Program-made: the position numbers and the translations under genes
From: Streptomyces galbus
GTDB lineage: Bacteria; Actinomycetota; Actinomycetes; Streptomycetales; Streptomycetaceae
NCBI RefSeq assembly: GCF_005280195.1
Contig: NZ_SZPR01000003.1
Span: 62,001-126,000 of the forward strand
Direction of reading: 5' to 3'
Length of the DNA: 64,000 nt
Part shown: one piece after another, positions 56,622-64,000 of the stretch
How positions within the stretch are numbered: the first letter of the stretch is position 1
Layout of the letters: every line of letters starts with the position of its first letter
Notes under the pieces: generated by a model
The model's database searches: none
Seen by the model: the letters and a program-made list of their open reading frames with translations, nothing else
What the model was told of the DNA's origin: nothing

Positions 56622-59600
56622 GACAAGCGCGGGAGGTATTCGTGCCAGGTGGTGGGTGTCAGGACGTCGTGGGTCGTCGTGCAGATGTGGGTGATCGCCG
56701 CGTCCACGTCGAGGTTCCACAGGCGGACCGTGCCCGCGCCGCTGGAGATGCCCAGGCGGTTGGTGCGCGGGGCGAAGGCGAGGAAGTGGCCCGTCTTGGC
56801 GTGGGGGCTCATCGACTGGCCGATGGGTGAGGGGGCGGCGGGGTCGCCGACGTTCCACAGGCGCACGGTGTTGTCGTTGCCGCCGCTGGCGAGGGTGTGG
56901 CCGTCGGGGCTGAAGGTCAGGGACACCACCGCCTCGGTGTGGCCCGACAGGGGGTGTGCGGAGGGGGTGGCGGCGCGCGGGTCGGTGACGTCCCACAGGC
57001 GGACCGTGTCGTCGTCGCTGCCGGCCGCGAGGGTGTGGCCGTCGGGGCCGAAGGCGAGGATGTTCACCGGGCCGGCGGGGCCGGTGAGGGTGCGGACCGG
57101 GGTGGCGTGGCGGGGGTCGTCGACGTTCCACAGGCGGACCGTGCCGTCCGCGCTGCCGCTGGCCAGGGTGTGGCCGTCCGGGGCGAACAGCAGGCTGTTG
57201 ACGTAGCCCTTGTGTCCCGTGAGCGGGCGGCCGAGGCGGGTGGGTCGGCCCGGGCGGGTGACGTCCCAGAGCTGGATCGTGTGGTCGTCGTACGTGGTCG
57301 CCAGGGTGCGGCCGTCCGGGGCGAAGGCCAGGGCCGTGGGGCCGGAGAAGCGGGTGCGCAGGAGCAGGGGCGGGCCGTAGGAGACGGCGTGGGACGGGTC
57401 CCGGACGTCCCAGAGGTACACCTCGCGGTTCGGGGTGAGCACCGCGAGGGTGCGGCCGTCGGGGGAGAAGGCCAGGGTGCGCTCGGCGCCGTCGCCGCGC
57501 AGGAAGGGCTCGCCCAGGGACACCGGCCGGTCGGGACGCGTGACGTCCCACAGCCGGACCCTGCCGTCGCGCGCCGCCGTGGCCAGCACCCTGCCGTCCG
57601 GGCGGAACGCCCCGCTGCGGCCGATCACGTCCGCCGTCGGCACCGACCACAGCCGCAGCCGCCCGTCGCCGCTGCCGGTGGCGAGGGTGCGGCCGTCGGG
57701 GCTGAAGCCGACGGCGTACATCTCCCCGCTGCTGCCCGCCAGCGGCTCGCCGACCTGGGAGGGGTGGGACGGGTCGCTGACGTTCCACAGGCTGGCGGTG
57801 CTGTCCGCGCTGCCGGCCGCCAGGGTGCCGCCGTCGGGGCTGAACGCCACTGACCACACGGGGCCGGTGTGCCCGGTCAGCGGCGCGGCGAGGGCGCCGG
57901 GGTGGCGCGGGTCGGCGACGTTCCACAGGCGCACCGTGTCGTCCGCGGCGCCGCTGGCCAGCGTGCGGCCGTCGGGGCTGAAGGCGACCGAGTGCACCGT
58001 GCCGGTGTGGCCGGTGAGCGCGGTGCCGATCCGGGCCGGCCGGTGCGGGTCCGCCATGCTCCACAGGCGCACCGTGCCGTCGTCCGCGCCGGTCGCCAGC
58101 AGGTGTCCGTCGGGGCTGAACACCACGGAGCGCACGGCCTCGCTGTATCCGCTCAGGGTGGCCGACACCGTGGGCCGGTCCGGCTCGCGCAGGTCCCACA
58201 GCCGTACCGTGCGGTCGTCGTTCGCGGCCGCCACCGTGTGGCCGTCCGGGCTGAACGCGATCAGGTAGATCGTGCCGTCGTGCCGGGTGAGCGGCGTGCC
58301 GAGCGGGGTGGGGTGCCGGGGGTCGGCGACGTTCCACAGGCGGATCGTGCCGTCGTCGGAGGCGCTGGCGAGGGTGCGGCCGTCGGGGCTGAAGACGGTG
58401 CTGCTCACCCAGCTCGTGTGGCCGGTGAGCCGCCGGCCCAGCGGCCGGGGCCGGCCGGGGTCGGACACGTCCCACAGGCGTACGGTCCGGTCGTTGCCGG
58501 CGGTGGCCAGGGTGCGTCCGTCGGGGCTGAAGGACGTCAGGTAGACGGCGCCGGTGTGGGCGGCGAGCGGGGTGGCCAGCGGGGCGTTGACGATGGAGAC
58601 CAGCCGGTTGCCCGTGTCCGCGTCGTGCGGCCGCAGCCGGTGGGCGACGAGGTCGATCTGCGCGGACAGCGACGGGTCGGAGTACTGCACCCGGTCGGCC
58701 TCCGCGAGCACCTGTTCGAACACGGCGTCGTCGCGCTGCTGCCATGCCAGCACGGCCGAGCCGGCCGCCAGCACGGCGAGCGCCACCAGCGCCGCCACCG
58801 CGCCCCGGCTGATCCACAGCGTGCGTCTGCGCAGCCGGACCGAGGCGGCCAGGAACTCCTTCGCGCTGCGCGTGAGGTACGTGTCGCCCGCGGTCGCCGC
58901 CCAGCCGCGGGCCTGCTCCAGCCGCGACCCCCGGTACAGCAGCGAGCTGTCCCGGTGCGAGGCCTCCCAGGCCCGGCCGTCCTCCTCCAGCCGCTGGCGC
59001 AGCAGGTGGTCGCCGCGGTCCTCGTCGATCCAGTGCCGCAGCCGCGGCCACGCGTGCAGCAGCGCCTCGTGGGTGATCTCCACGGTCTCCGCGTCCAGTG
59101 TCACCAGCCGGGCCCGGACCAGCGCCTCCAGCGACTCCTCCGTGCCCCGCGGATCGGTGGACTCCTCCGTGAGACGGCGCCGGTCACCGCGGCGCCGTGT
59201 GGCCTGGGTGTCCTCGCCGAGCCGCACCAGCCGCAGCAGGAGCAGCCGGGCGGCGCCGCGCGCGGCCGGGTCCAGACCGGACCAGGCGCGTTCCGCGGTG
59301 GCCGCGACCGCGCCCTGGATGCCGCCCGCCGCACGGTAGCCGGCCAGCGTCAGCCGGCCCGCCTTGCGGCGCTGCCAGGTGACCAGCAGCGCGTGCGACA
59401 GCAGGGGCAGCACCCCGGCGTCGTGCGCCCCGCGCGGGCCGTCGGCGCCGACCTCGCGCACGATCAGCTCGGCCAGGCCCGGTTCCAGGTCCAGGCCCAC
59501 CGCCTTGGCGGGGCCGGTCACCGCCTCGCGCAGTTCGGCCGTGGTCAGCGGGCCGAGCACCAGGGGGCGGTGCTGGAGCGCGTCGGCCAGCTCGGGGTGG

Positions 59601-60628
59601 CCGAGGCACTGCTCGTAGAAGTCGGCGCGAATGCCGAGCAGGACGATCGCCGGCGCGGGTTCGTCCGGGCCGCCCGGGGTGCACGCGGCGTGCAGGAGCC
59701 GGATGAAGGCGCGGCGGTCGGCCTCCTCGGCGCACAGGGTGAACGTTTCCTCGAACTGGTCGACGATCAGCACGGGCCGTGCGGCCGACGGCGTGGCCCG
59801 CCGGGCCCAGGCGGCGACGGCCCGACGCACGGCGTCGGCGTCGGGGGCTGGGGCGAGGCCGGGGCCGGGGCCGGGGTCGCCCACCGGCCCTTCCACCAGC
59901 GACGCCAGCTCGGGTATGCGGCGGGTCAGCTCGCCGACGGGATCGTTGCCGGGGACGAGGTGCAGCACGCCCCGGGCCCGGTCGCCCAGGGCGCCCTCGC
60001 GGAGCGCCGGGACCAGGCCGGCGTTGAGCAGGGACGACTTGCCCGCGCCCGAGGCACCGACCAGCATCACCAGGCCGCCCGTCCCCTCGGCCGCGCGGAG
60101 CTGCTCGACCAGCGCACCGGTGCTGCGCTCCCGGCCGAAGAACCACCCGGCGTCCTCCTGCCGGTACGCCGCGAGCCCCCGGTAGGGGCACACGCTCGGG
60201 GACGGGCCGTCGTCCACGGGGCGGGCCGGGGGGACCGGGGACGAGGGGTCGGCGGACGGTGACCCGGCGCCGACCGGGTCGGCCAGCGCCCGTTCCCACA
60301 GCCGCTGCCACTGGCCGACGTCGTACAGACCCGGGACCACGGGGGCGGGCCGGGCGCGGCGGGCCGGGGGGATCAGCACCTGGAGGACGGCGGTCAGCGC
60401 GGCGAACTGGGCCGGCACGTTCCTGGCCCGGCGCCAGTCGCTGATGCGCTGCGCGGACACCCGGACGGGGCGTCCGCGCTCGTCGACCTGCTGGAGCCGG
60501 GCGACCGCCTCGGCCACGCTCTTGAGCGGTGGGTTGCCCGCCTCCTGGTAGAGCAGCGCGAGGCGTTCGGCGAAAGCTGTGCGTGCCCCTGAGTCGAGAC
60601 CCAAGGTCCCACCCCTCACTTCCCGCAT
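56597..60628 (-). CDS. nSTAND NTPase with HTH, membrane helix and 14 WD40 repeats
   Basis: A 1343-residue multidomain protein. The N-terminal 90 residues look like a helix-turn-helix (SAQRISDWRRARNVP). The nSTAND1 domain begins CPYRGLAAYRQEDAGWFFGRE (split, 147-167), with Walker A GASGAGKSS (191-199) and Walker B VLIVDQFEE (286-294). One membrane helix lies near 600-625, followed by 14 WD40 blades (about 670-1310), enough for two seven-bladed propellers, and a conserved-looking tail ending YDPPCPD. STAND proteins sense ligands and oligomerise; a role in signalling or phage defence is possible but inferred. The start ATG lacks a clear ribosome-binding site. Confidence 0.85.
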   Translation of the reverse strand: MREVRGGTLGLDSGARTAFAERLALLYQEAGNPPLKSVAEAVARLQQVDERGRPVRVSAQRISDWRRARNVPAQFAALTAVLQVLIPPARRARPAPVVPGLYDVGQWQRLWERALADPVGAGSPSADPSSPVPPARPVDDGPSPSVCPYRGLAAYRQEDAGWFFGRERSTGALVEQLRAAEGTGGLVMLVGASGAGKSSLLNAGLVPALREGALGDRARGVLHLVPGNDPVGELTRRIPELASLVEGPVGDPGPGPGLAPAPDADAVRRAVAAWARRATPSAARPVLIVDQFEETFTLCAEEADRRAFIRLLHAACTPGGPDEPAPAIVLLGIRADFYEQCLGHPELADALQHRPLVLGPLTTAELREAVTGPAKAVGLDLEPGLAELIVREVGADGPRGAHDAGVLPLLSHALLVTWQRRKAGRLTLAGYRAAGGIQGAVAATAERAWSGLDPAARGAARLLLLRLVRLGEDTQATRRRGDRRRLTEESTDPRGTEESLEALVRARLVTLDAETVEITHEALLHAWPRLRHWIDEDRGDHLLRQRLEEDGRAWEASHRDSSLLYRGSRLEQARGWAATAGDTYLTRSAKEFLAASVRLRRRTLWISRGAVAALVALAVLAAGSAVLAWQQRDDAVFEQVLAEADRVQYSDPSLSAQIDLVAHRLRPHDADTGNRLVSIVNAPLATPLAAHTGAVYLTSFSPDGRTLATAGNDRTVRLWDVSDPGRPRPLGRRLTGHTSWVSSTVFSPDGRTLASASDDGTIRLWNVADPRHPTPLGTPLTRHDGTIYLIAFSPDGHTVAAANDDRTVRLWDLREPDRPTVSATLSGYSEAVRSVVFSPDGHLLATGADDGTVRLWSMADPHRPARIGTALTGHTGTVHSVAFSPDGRTLASGAADDTVRLWNVADPRHPGALAAPLTGHTGPVWSVAFSPDGGTLAAGSADSTASLWNVSDPSHPSQVGEPLAGSSGEMYAVGFSPDGRTLATGSGDGRLRLWSVPTADVIGRSGAFRPDGRVLATAARDGRVRLWDVTRPDRPVSLGEPFLRGDGAERTLAFSPDGRTLAVLTPNREVYLWDVRDPSHAVSYGPPLLLRTRFSGPTALAFAPDGRTLATTYDDHTIQLWDVTRPGRPTRLGRPLTGHKGYVNSLLFAPDGHTLASGSADGTVRLWNVDDPRHATPVRTLTGPAGPVNILAFGPDGHTLAAGSDDDTVRLWDVTDPRAATPSAHPLSGHTEAVVSLTFSPDGHTLASGGNDNTVRLWNVGDPAAPSPIGQSMSPHAKTGHFLAFAPRTNRLGISSGAGTVRLWNLDVDAAITHICTTTHDVLTPTTWHEYLPRLSYDPPCPD

Positions 60629-61060
60629 GCGGACGTCCGGACCGGAAAACTCACCTTACCCGGCTGACCTGCGGCGATGGTCGGAAACGGAGACCGGAGC
60701 CTGCCCGGCGGCCCCTCCCACCTGGCACGATCGCCGAGCGACAGCCCGACGCAGCCGCCGCACCGTCCGGCCCCCTCGGGGCGCGGGAGCGGCGCCGTCC
60801 GACGACCTCGCCGTCGGGTGGGGGTCGCCCCTCGACGCGTCCTTCGGCACCGGTCCCCGCGTGGGGAGGGACCGGCGCCGGAGGGCACGGAGCACGGACG
60901 GGCCCCCTCGGGTCCGGACACGGCGAAGGCCCGGTTGCTCCAGGGGAGCTTCCGGGCCTGCATCGTGCGGCTGTACGCAAGTCGCCGTTACAACGGTCGT
61001 GCGGTCGGTGCGGTCGGTGCGGTGCTGCGGGAACGGTCGGCGCGTGGGATCACGGGGGTC
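60629..61060. other. Unassigned gap
   Basis: This 432-base stretch has open frames on both strands, but none has a ribosome-binding site, a recognised family or normal amino-acid composition. A weak hairpin (60927-60959) with 8-base outer arms may terminate the secreted-protein gene on its right. It would also hold the promoter of the nSTAND gene. Confidence 0.5.
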
Positions 61061-61447
61061 TCAGCGCTGCAGGGGAACCGTCCGGGAGTCCGCCGCCGGG
61101 GTGTCGTCGCAGGCTCCGTCCGGGTGGGCCGCGTCCGGCAGGCCCTGCGACTCGGCGTCCGCGAGGGGGCGGTGCCGGCAGCTCGGGGACTTGCCGTGGG
61201 CCTCGGCGCGGATGCGCTGTTTCATCGTGGGGGGAAGGGCCCTCGCCCGGGACCAGGCCCAGGGCAGTGCCGCTTGTGCCGGAATCGTCACCCGGTCGGT
61301 GTTCTCGCCGGTGCTGCTGTTGCGCGTCGGCTCGGTCTGTGCGACGGCCGGGGCGGAGGTGGTGGTGACGAGGCCCAGTGTCGTGCACAGGGCGAGGAAG
61401 GCGGTGACGATGGCGGTCCAGAGCTTCATGACCTGGGTCTTGGCCAT
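61061..61447 (-). CDS. Small secreted protein (DUF6344-like)
   Basis: A 128-residue protein with a clear signal peptide: MAKTQVMKLWTAIVTAFLA, hydrophobic core to about residue 34, and a likely cleavage after APAVAQ near residue 44. The mature part contains LPPTMKQRIRAEAHGKSPSCRHRP, with two cysteines. It resembles a Streptomyces family I know as DUF6344; the function is unknown. The ATG at 61447 has GAGGGG about 5 bases upstream, so the 86-residue upstream extension is rejected. Confidence 0.72.
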   Translation of the reverse strand: MAKTQVMKLWTAIVTAFLALCTTLGLVTTTSAPAVAQTEPTRNSSTGENTDRVTIPAQAALPWAWSRARALPPTMKQRIRAEAHGKSPSCRHRPLADAESQGLPDAAHPDGACDDTPAADSRTVPLQR

Positions 61448-61777
61448 GATCCCCTCACTTTCGGGTTGGGCGATTTGCGTACTTTCCTCATGATGTGTAT
61501 GCGGCTCGCGAAGTGGGGGACCGACGCACGCGGCGTGGCGATGTTCCGATGAACACCACCCGGATGGCCGCAAGAGGGGTGAAGACAGGGGAAAAGGGGA
61601 CCCGCTCACCCTCGGTGGAGGTGTGATCACCTTTCGATCGGAGGGGTGTGAGGCGCGTCTACTGAGCTGGCGCGGGCGGCAGTTGGGGCCGCCCCGGCAG
61701 GTCACCGATCGGTATCGGCCGGTGTGTATAGTCGGGCGCCAGAGGTCCCCTACGTCAAGGAAAGACGAGGTCGCGCG
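61448..61777. promoter_or_regulatory. Divergent promoter region before DLW-39 gene
   Basis: A 330-base gap between divergent genes. A TATAGT hexamer at 61727-61732, 45 bases before the DLW-39 start, is a plausible -10 box; no good -35 is seen. No tRNA or small gene is visible here. Confidence 0.4.
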
Positions 61778-61906
61778 GTGAAGAAGCTTCTCCTGGTCGC
61801 ACTGGCCGCCATCGGCGGGCTCCTCGTGTACCGCCAGATCCAGGCGGATCGCGCCGAGCAGGATCTGTGGACGGAGGCGACCGACTCCGTGCCCACGGGT
61901 TCGTGA
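61778..61906 (+). CDS. DLW-39 family small protein
   Basis: A 42-residue actinobacterial protein: a short hydrophobic N-terminal helix (MKKLLLVALAAIGGLLVYR), then RAEQDLWTEATDSV with the Asp-Leu-Trp that names the family. It is usually found close to gyrA and the tRNA-Ile/tRNA-Ala genes; here about 6.6 kb separates it from tRNA-Ile. Function unknown, probably membrane-associated. GTG at 61778 with AAAGACGAGG upstream. A hairpin terminator follows. Confidence 0.88.
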   Translation: MKKLLLVALAAIGGLLVYRQIQADRAEQDLWTEATDSVPTGS

Positions 61907-61929
61907 GTCCGCACCCTGCCACCAGCACA

Positions 61930-61958
61930 GACCCCGGCCGCGCTCAGCGGCCGGGGTC
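61930..61958 (+). terminator. Hairpin after DLW-39 gene
   Basis: Perfect 11-base arms (GACCCCGGCCG and its complement), 7-base loop, TCTT tail. Confidence 0.85.
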
Positions 61959-61980
61959 TTGCACTGCCCGGGGTCCCGGG

Positions 61981-63264
61981 TTGCGGATCACCGCGGGTGC
62001 GGTGACACTCTGCGCGGCCGTCGCGCTGGCCGCTCCCCAGGCCCGGGCCGCCGACGCCCCGTCCTACGCCTTCGCCGCCGGTGCCCGTACCGTCCCCGGC
62101 GCCACCGGTACCGCCGACGCCGTGCGCCTCGCACCCGGTACGACGTACCGCAGCACCCTCTCCGACGCGGAGCGCACCTACTACCGGCTCGAACTGGACG
62201 ACGCGTCGAGCACCTACGTCTCCGTGACCGCCGTCCCGCGGCCCGGCGCCCCGCTCGACGCCGGCGACGGGATCCGGGTGTCGGTGCAGGACGCCGACGG
62301 GCTGAGCTGCTCGTCCTTCGACTCCGCGACCGTCGGCGCCACCGGGAGCCCCCGGCCGCTCACCGCGTGGGGCGCGCGCGAGGTCGTCGCGGACCGGTCC
62401 CTGTGCCGCACGGCGGGCACCTATTACGTCGTCGTCGAGCGGGCCCGGCCGGAGAGCGCCTCCCAGCCCTGGGACCTGGAGCTCGCGCCGGTCTCCGAGC
62501 CGCCCCTCGCCCGGCCCGGCGCCACCCGGGCCCCCGGGGCGTGGGACTCGGCCACGCCCGCGCCGCCCGCCGGTGAGGCCGTGGACCGGCCGGGCGGGGC
62601 CGGGTTCGCCACCGCCGCCGCCGTGGGACCGGGTGCGTGGCGGAGCCGGATCGTCCCCGGGCAGACCCTCTTCTACGTGGTTCCCGTCGGCTGGGGGCAG
62701 CAGCCCGACGCCACGGTCGAGATCGGCAGCACCGGTGGCCGCAGCGCGGACTACGTCGGCGCCGCCCTCTCGCTCACCCTGCACAACCCGGTGCGCGCCG
62801 AGGTCGAGTCCGCGCAGACCGGCTACGGCGGCAGCCAGAAGTCGGCCGCCCTGGCCCCGGTGCCCCCGGTCTCCTACGCCAACCGGTACGCCGTGTCCGC
62901 CCCGGTGAACGGCATGCGCTTCGCCGGGTCCTACTACCTCGTCGTGCACCTCGCCGCCGAGGTCGGTGAGAAGTTCGGGGACGGGCCCTACGGCGTGGTC
63001 CTGCGCGTCGGGGTGCGCGGGAGCGCGCGTCCCGGGCCTGAGTACGCGGGGGAGTCCGTGCCCCGCGGGATGTTCGGGGCCGGTGCCTCCGGGGGCCCGG
63101 GGGGTGCCGGGGGACACGGCGGTGACCTGGGCCTGCGGGTCCTCGCCGCCGGCGGGATCGGGACGGGCAGCGCGCTGCTGCTGGGGCTGGCGGTGTGGAC
63201 GGTCACCGCTCGGCGGCGGGACGCCGCTCAGATCCGGGCCAACGCCCAGAACCCGACGGCGTAG
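61981..63264 (+). CDS. Secreted, C-terminally membrane-anchored protein, hypothetical
   Basis: A 427-residue exported protein: a signal peptide (LRITAGAVTLCAAVALAAPQARA), a beta-rich, Thr/Ser/Ala-rich extracytoplasmic part with TYYRLELDDASSTYVSVTA and later a partly repeated motif (LFYVVPVGW), a Gly-rich stretch (about 365-385), and a membrane helix near 392-413 followed by a basic tail. The TTG at 61981 was chosen because the frame upstream runs through the DLW-39 terminator; the true start is not certain. No known catalytic motif is visible. Confidence 0.7.
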   Translation: MRITAGAVTLCAAVALAAPQARAADAPSYAFAAGARTVPGATGTADAVRLAPGTTYRSTLSDAERTYYRLELDDASSTYVSVTAVPRPGAPLDAGDGIRVSVQDADGLSCSSFDSATVGATGSPRPLTAWGAREVVADRSLCRTAGTYYVVVERARPESASQPWDLELAPVSEPPLARPGATRAPGAWDSATPAPPAGEAVDRPGGAGFATAAAVGPGAWRSRIVPGQTLFYVVPVGWGQQPDATVEIGSTGGRSADYVGAALSLTLHNPVRAEVESAQTGYGGSQKSAALAPVPPVSYANRYAVSAPVNGMRFAGSYYLVVHLAAEVGEKFGDGPYGVVLRVGVRGSARPGPEYAGESVPRGMFGAGASGGPGGAGGHGGDLGLRVLAAGGIGTGSALLLGLAVWTVTARRRDAAQIRANAQNPTA

Positions 63265-64000
63265 CAGAGCAGCGCCAGCAGCAGCACCGGCACCGCGATC
63301 CTCGCGGGCGGCCCGGGCCGGGACACCCGCCGTCCGTGCCGCCCGGCCCGGCGCCCCTGGGCGGCCACGGGCCGCGGGTCCTGGGTGGTGTACGAGGCGG
63401 TGGCCGGGTCGGCGCGCGGCAGGACGTAGGTGTGCGTGGGCTCCGGGGCGGAGTGCGGCGGGGGTGCGGGGGCTGCGTAGGACGGCGGGAAGAGGTGCGG
63501 GGCCTGCTCCTGAGGTGGCGCGGGGTGGGAGCCCCGTCCTGCCGGCGGCACGGGGTGGGAGGCCCGCCCTTGGAGTGGCGTGGGGTGCGAGGCCGGTTCC
63601 CTGGGCGGTGCGGGCTGCGGGGTCGGCTCCTGAGGTGGCGGCAGGTGGAAGCTGCCGGTGTCCGACATGGACGGCCCGGGGGTGGGGGCCGGGGTGGCCG
63701 TGGGGGTCGGCCCGGGGGCGGGGTGCGCGGTGGGCGGGTGTGCGGGCGGGCGGGGGGCGCCTGGCGACGGGTCGGGCGCCCGGCGGCGCGGATCCGTCGG
63801 TGCCACGGCGGCGGCACCCCAGCCGGTCGGGACCGAGCCGGTGCCCGCCTCGGCCGGGACGGAGCCGGTGCCGGGCCAGGTCGCCTCGGAGTCGGTCCCG
63901 GTGCGGGTGCTCCTCCCGCCCCTCCCGCTGCGCCCGGAGAAGGGGAGAGCGGCGTCCGGCACGGTGGGGCCCGTCCGGCCGCTGCCGGCCGCCGGGTCCG
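63228..64000 (-). CDS. Pro-rich single-pass membrane protein, hypothetical (5' end may lie off window)
   Basis: The minus-strand frame is open to the right edge; a GTG at 63962 is one possible start, giving 244 residues. The protein is very rich in Pro, with His/Pro repeats such as EPASHPTPLQGRASHP, then a basic segment (RRAGRHGRRVSRPG) and a C-terminal membrane helix (IAVPVLLLALLCYAVGFWAL). It overlaps the convergent secreted-protein gene by 37 bases. The low-complexity part makes the call tentative; the end with a basic stretch and helix looks genuine. Confidence 0.55.
   Translation of the reverse strand, partial: DPAAGSGRTGPTVPDAALPFSGRSGRGGRSTRTGTDSEATWPGTGSVPAEAGTGSVPTGWGAAAVAPTDPRRRAPDPSPGAPRPPAHPPTAHPAPGPTPTATPAPTPGPSMSDTGSFHLPPPQEPTPQPAPPREPASHPTPLQGRASHPVPPAGRGSHPAPPQEQAPHLFPPSYAAPAPPPHSAPEPTHTYVLPRADPATASYTTQDPRPVAAQGRRAGRHGRRVSRPGPPARIAVPVLLLALLCYAVGFWALARI

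Noticed and set aside
60616..60963. Short minus-strand ORFs between the nSTAND gene and the secreted-protein gene
   Set aside because: No ribosome-binding site, Arg/Gly-rich low-complexity translation, several overlapping frames of equal quality.

Overview
This window is the replication-origin segment of a Streptomyces-type chromosome. The DNA is very GC-rich, many genes start at GTG, and gene order matches the conserved actinobacterial block: gnd-like gene, recF, dciA, gyrB and gyrA to the right of dnaN, and rpmH, rnpA, yidD, yidC, jag, rsmG, parA, parB, trxA, trxB, sigM and murJ to the left of dnaA. DnaA-box clusters, a long DnaA linker domain and many ParB-binding parS sites support this. 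The species cannot be named from sequence alone.

Layout. Positions 1-6.4 kb hold variable genes: a flavohemoprotein cut by the left edge, two GNAT acetyltransferases, a GlcG/HbpS-like protein with an MFS pump facing a divergent MarR regulator, and a serine hydrolase. 6.5-11.9 kb holds dnaB, a MATE transporter and the rpsF-ssb-rpsR-rplI operon. 11.9-24.8 kb holds envelope genes (FemX-type transferase, Alr-like PLP protein, GT87-type membrane transferase, bifunctional penicillin-binding protein), a PadR regulator with inositol-phosphate synthase, an MFS protein, an LppU/SCO3897-like protein and the CCA-adding enzyme. 25-35.5 kb holds a DUF6049-like protein, MurJ, a pseudokinase, SigM with its anti-sigma factor, and trxB-trxA behind a textbook SigR promoter. 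35.7-41.7 kb holds parB, parA, rsmG, jag, yidC, yidD, rnpA and rpmH on the minus strand. oriC lies between dnaA and dnaN (about 44.18-45.11 kb). 45-55 kb is dnaN, a 6-phosphogluconate dehydrogenase, recF, dciA, gyrB, gyrA, a DUF3566-like protein and tRNA-Ile. From 55.2 kb the order looks accessory: a partial duplicate of the tRNA-Ile 3' half, a tiny membrane ORF, a LysE exporter and a 1343-residue nSTAND/WD40 protein. The window ends with small secreted or membrane proteins, including a DLW-39 protein.

How it works together. DnaA binds the oriC boxes; a tandem box pair followed by GGCCC and TAC repeats resembles the DnaA-trio unwinding element. DnaB is present, with DciA as its probable loader, plus beta clamp, SSB and gyrase. 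ParB loads at 13 parS sites, all on the parAB side of dnaA and increasingly dense towards parAB. Several parS sites lie inside genes or at the centre of perfect palindromes between convergent genes. An extra DnaA-box cluster lies upstream of dnaB.
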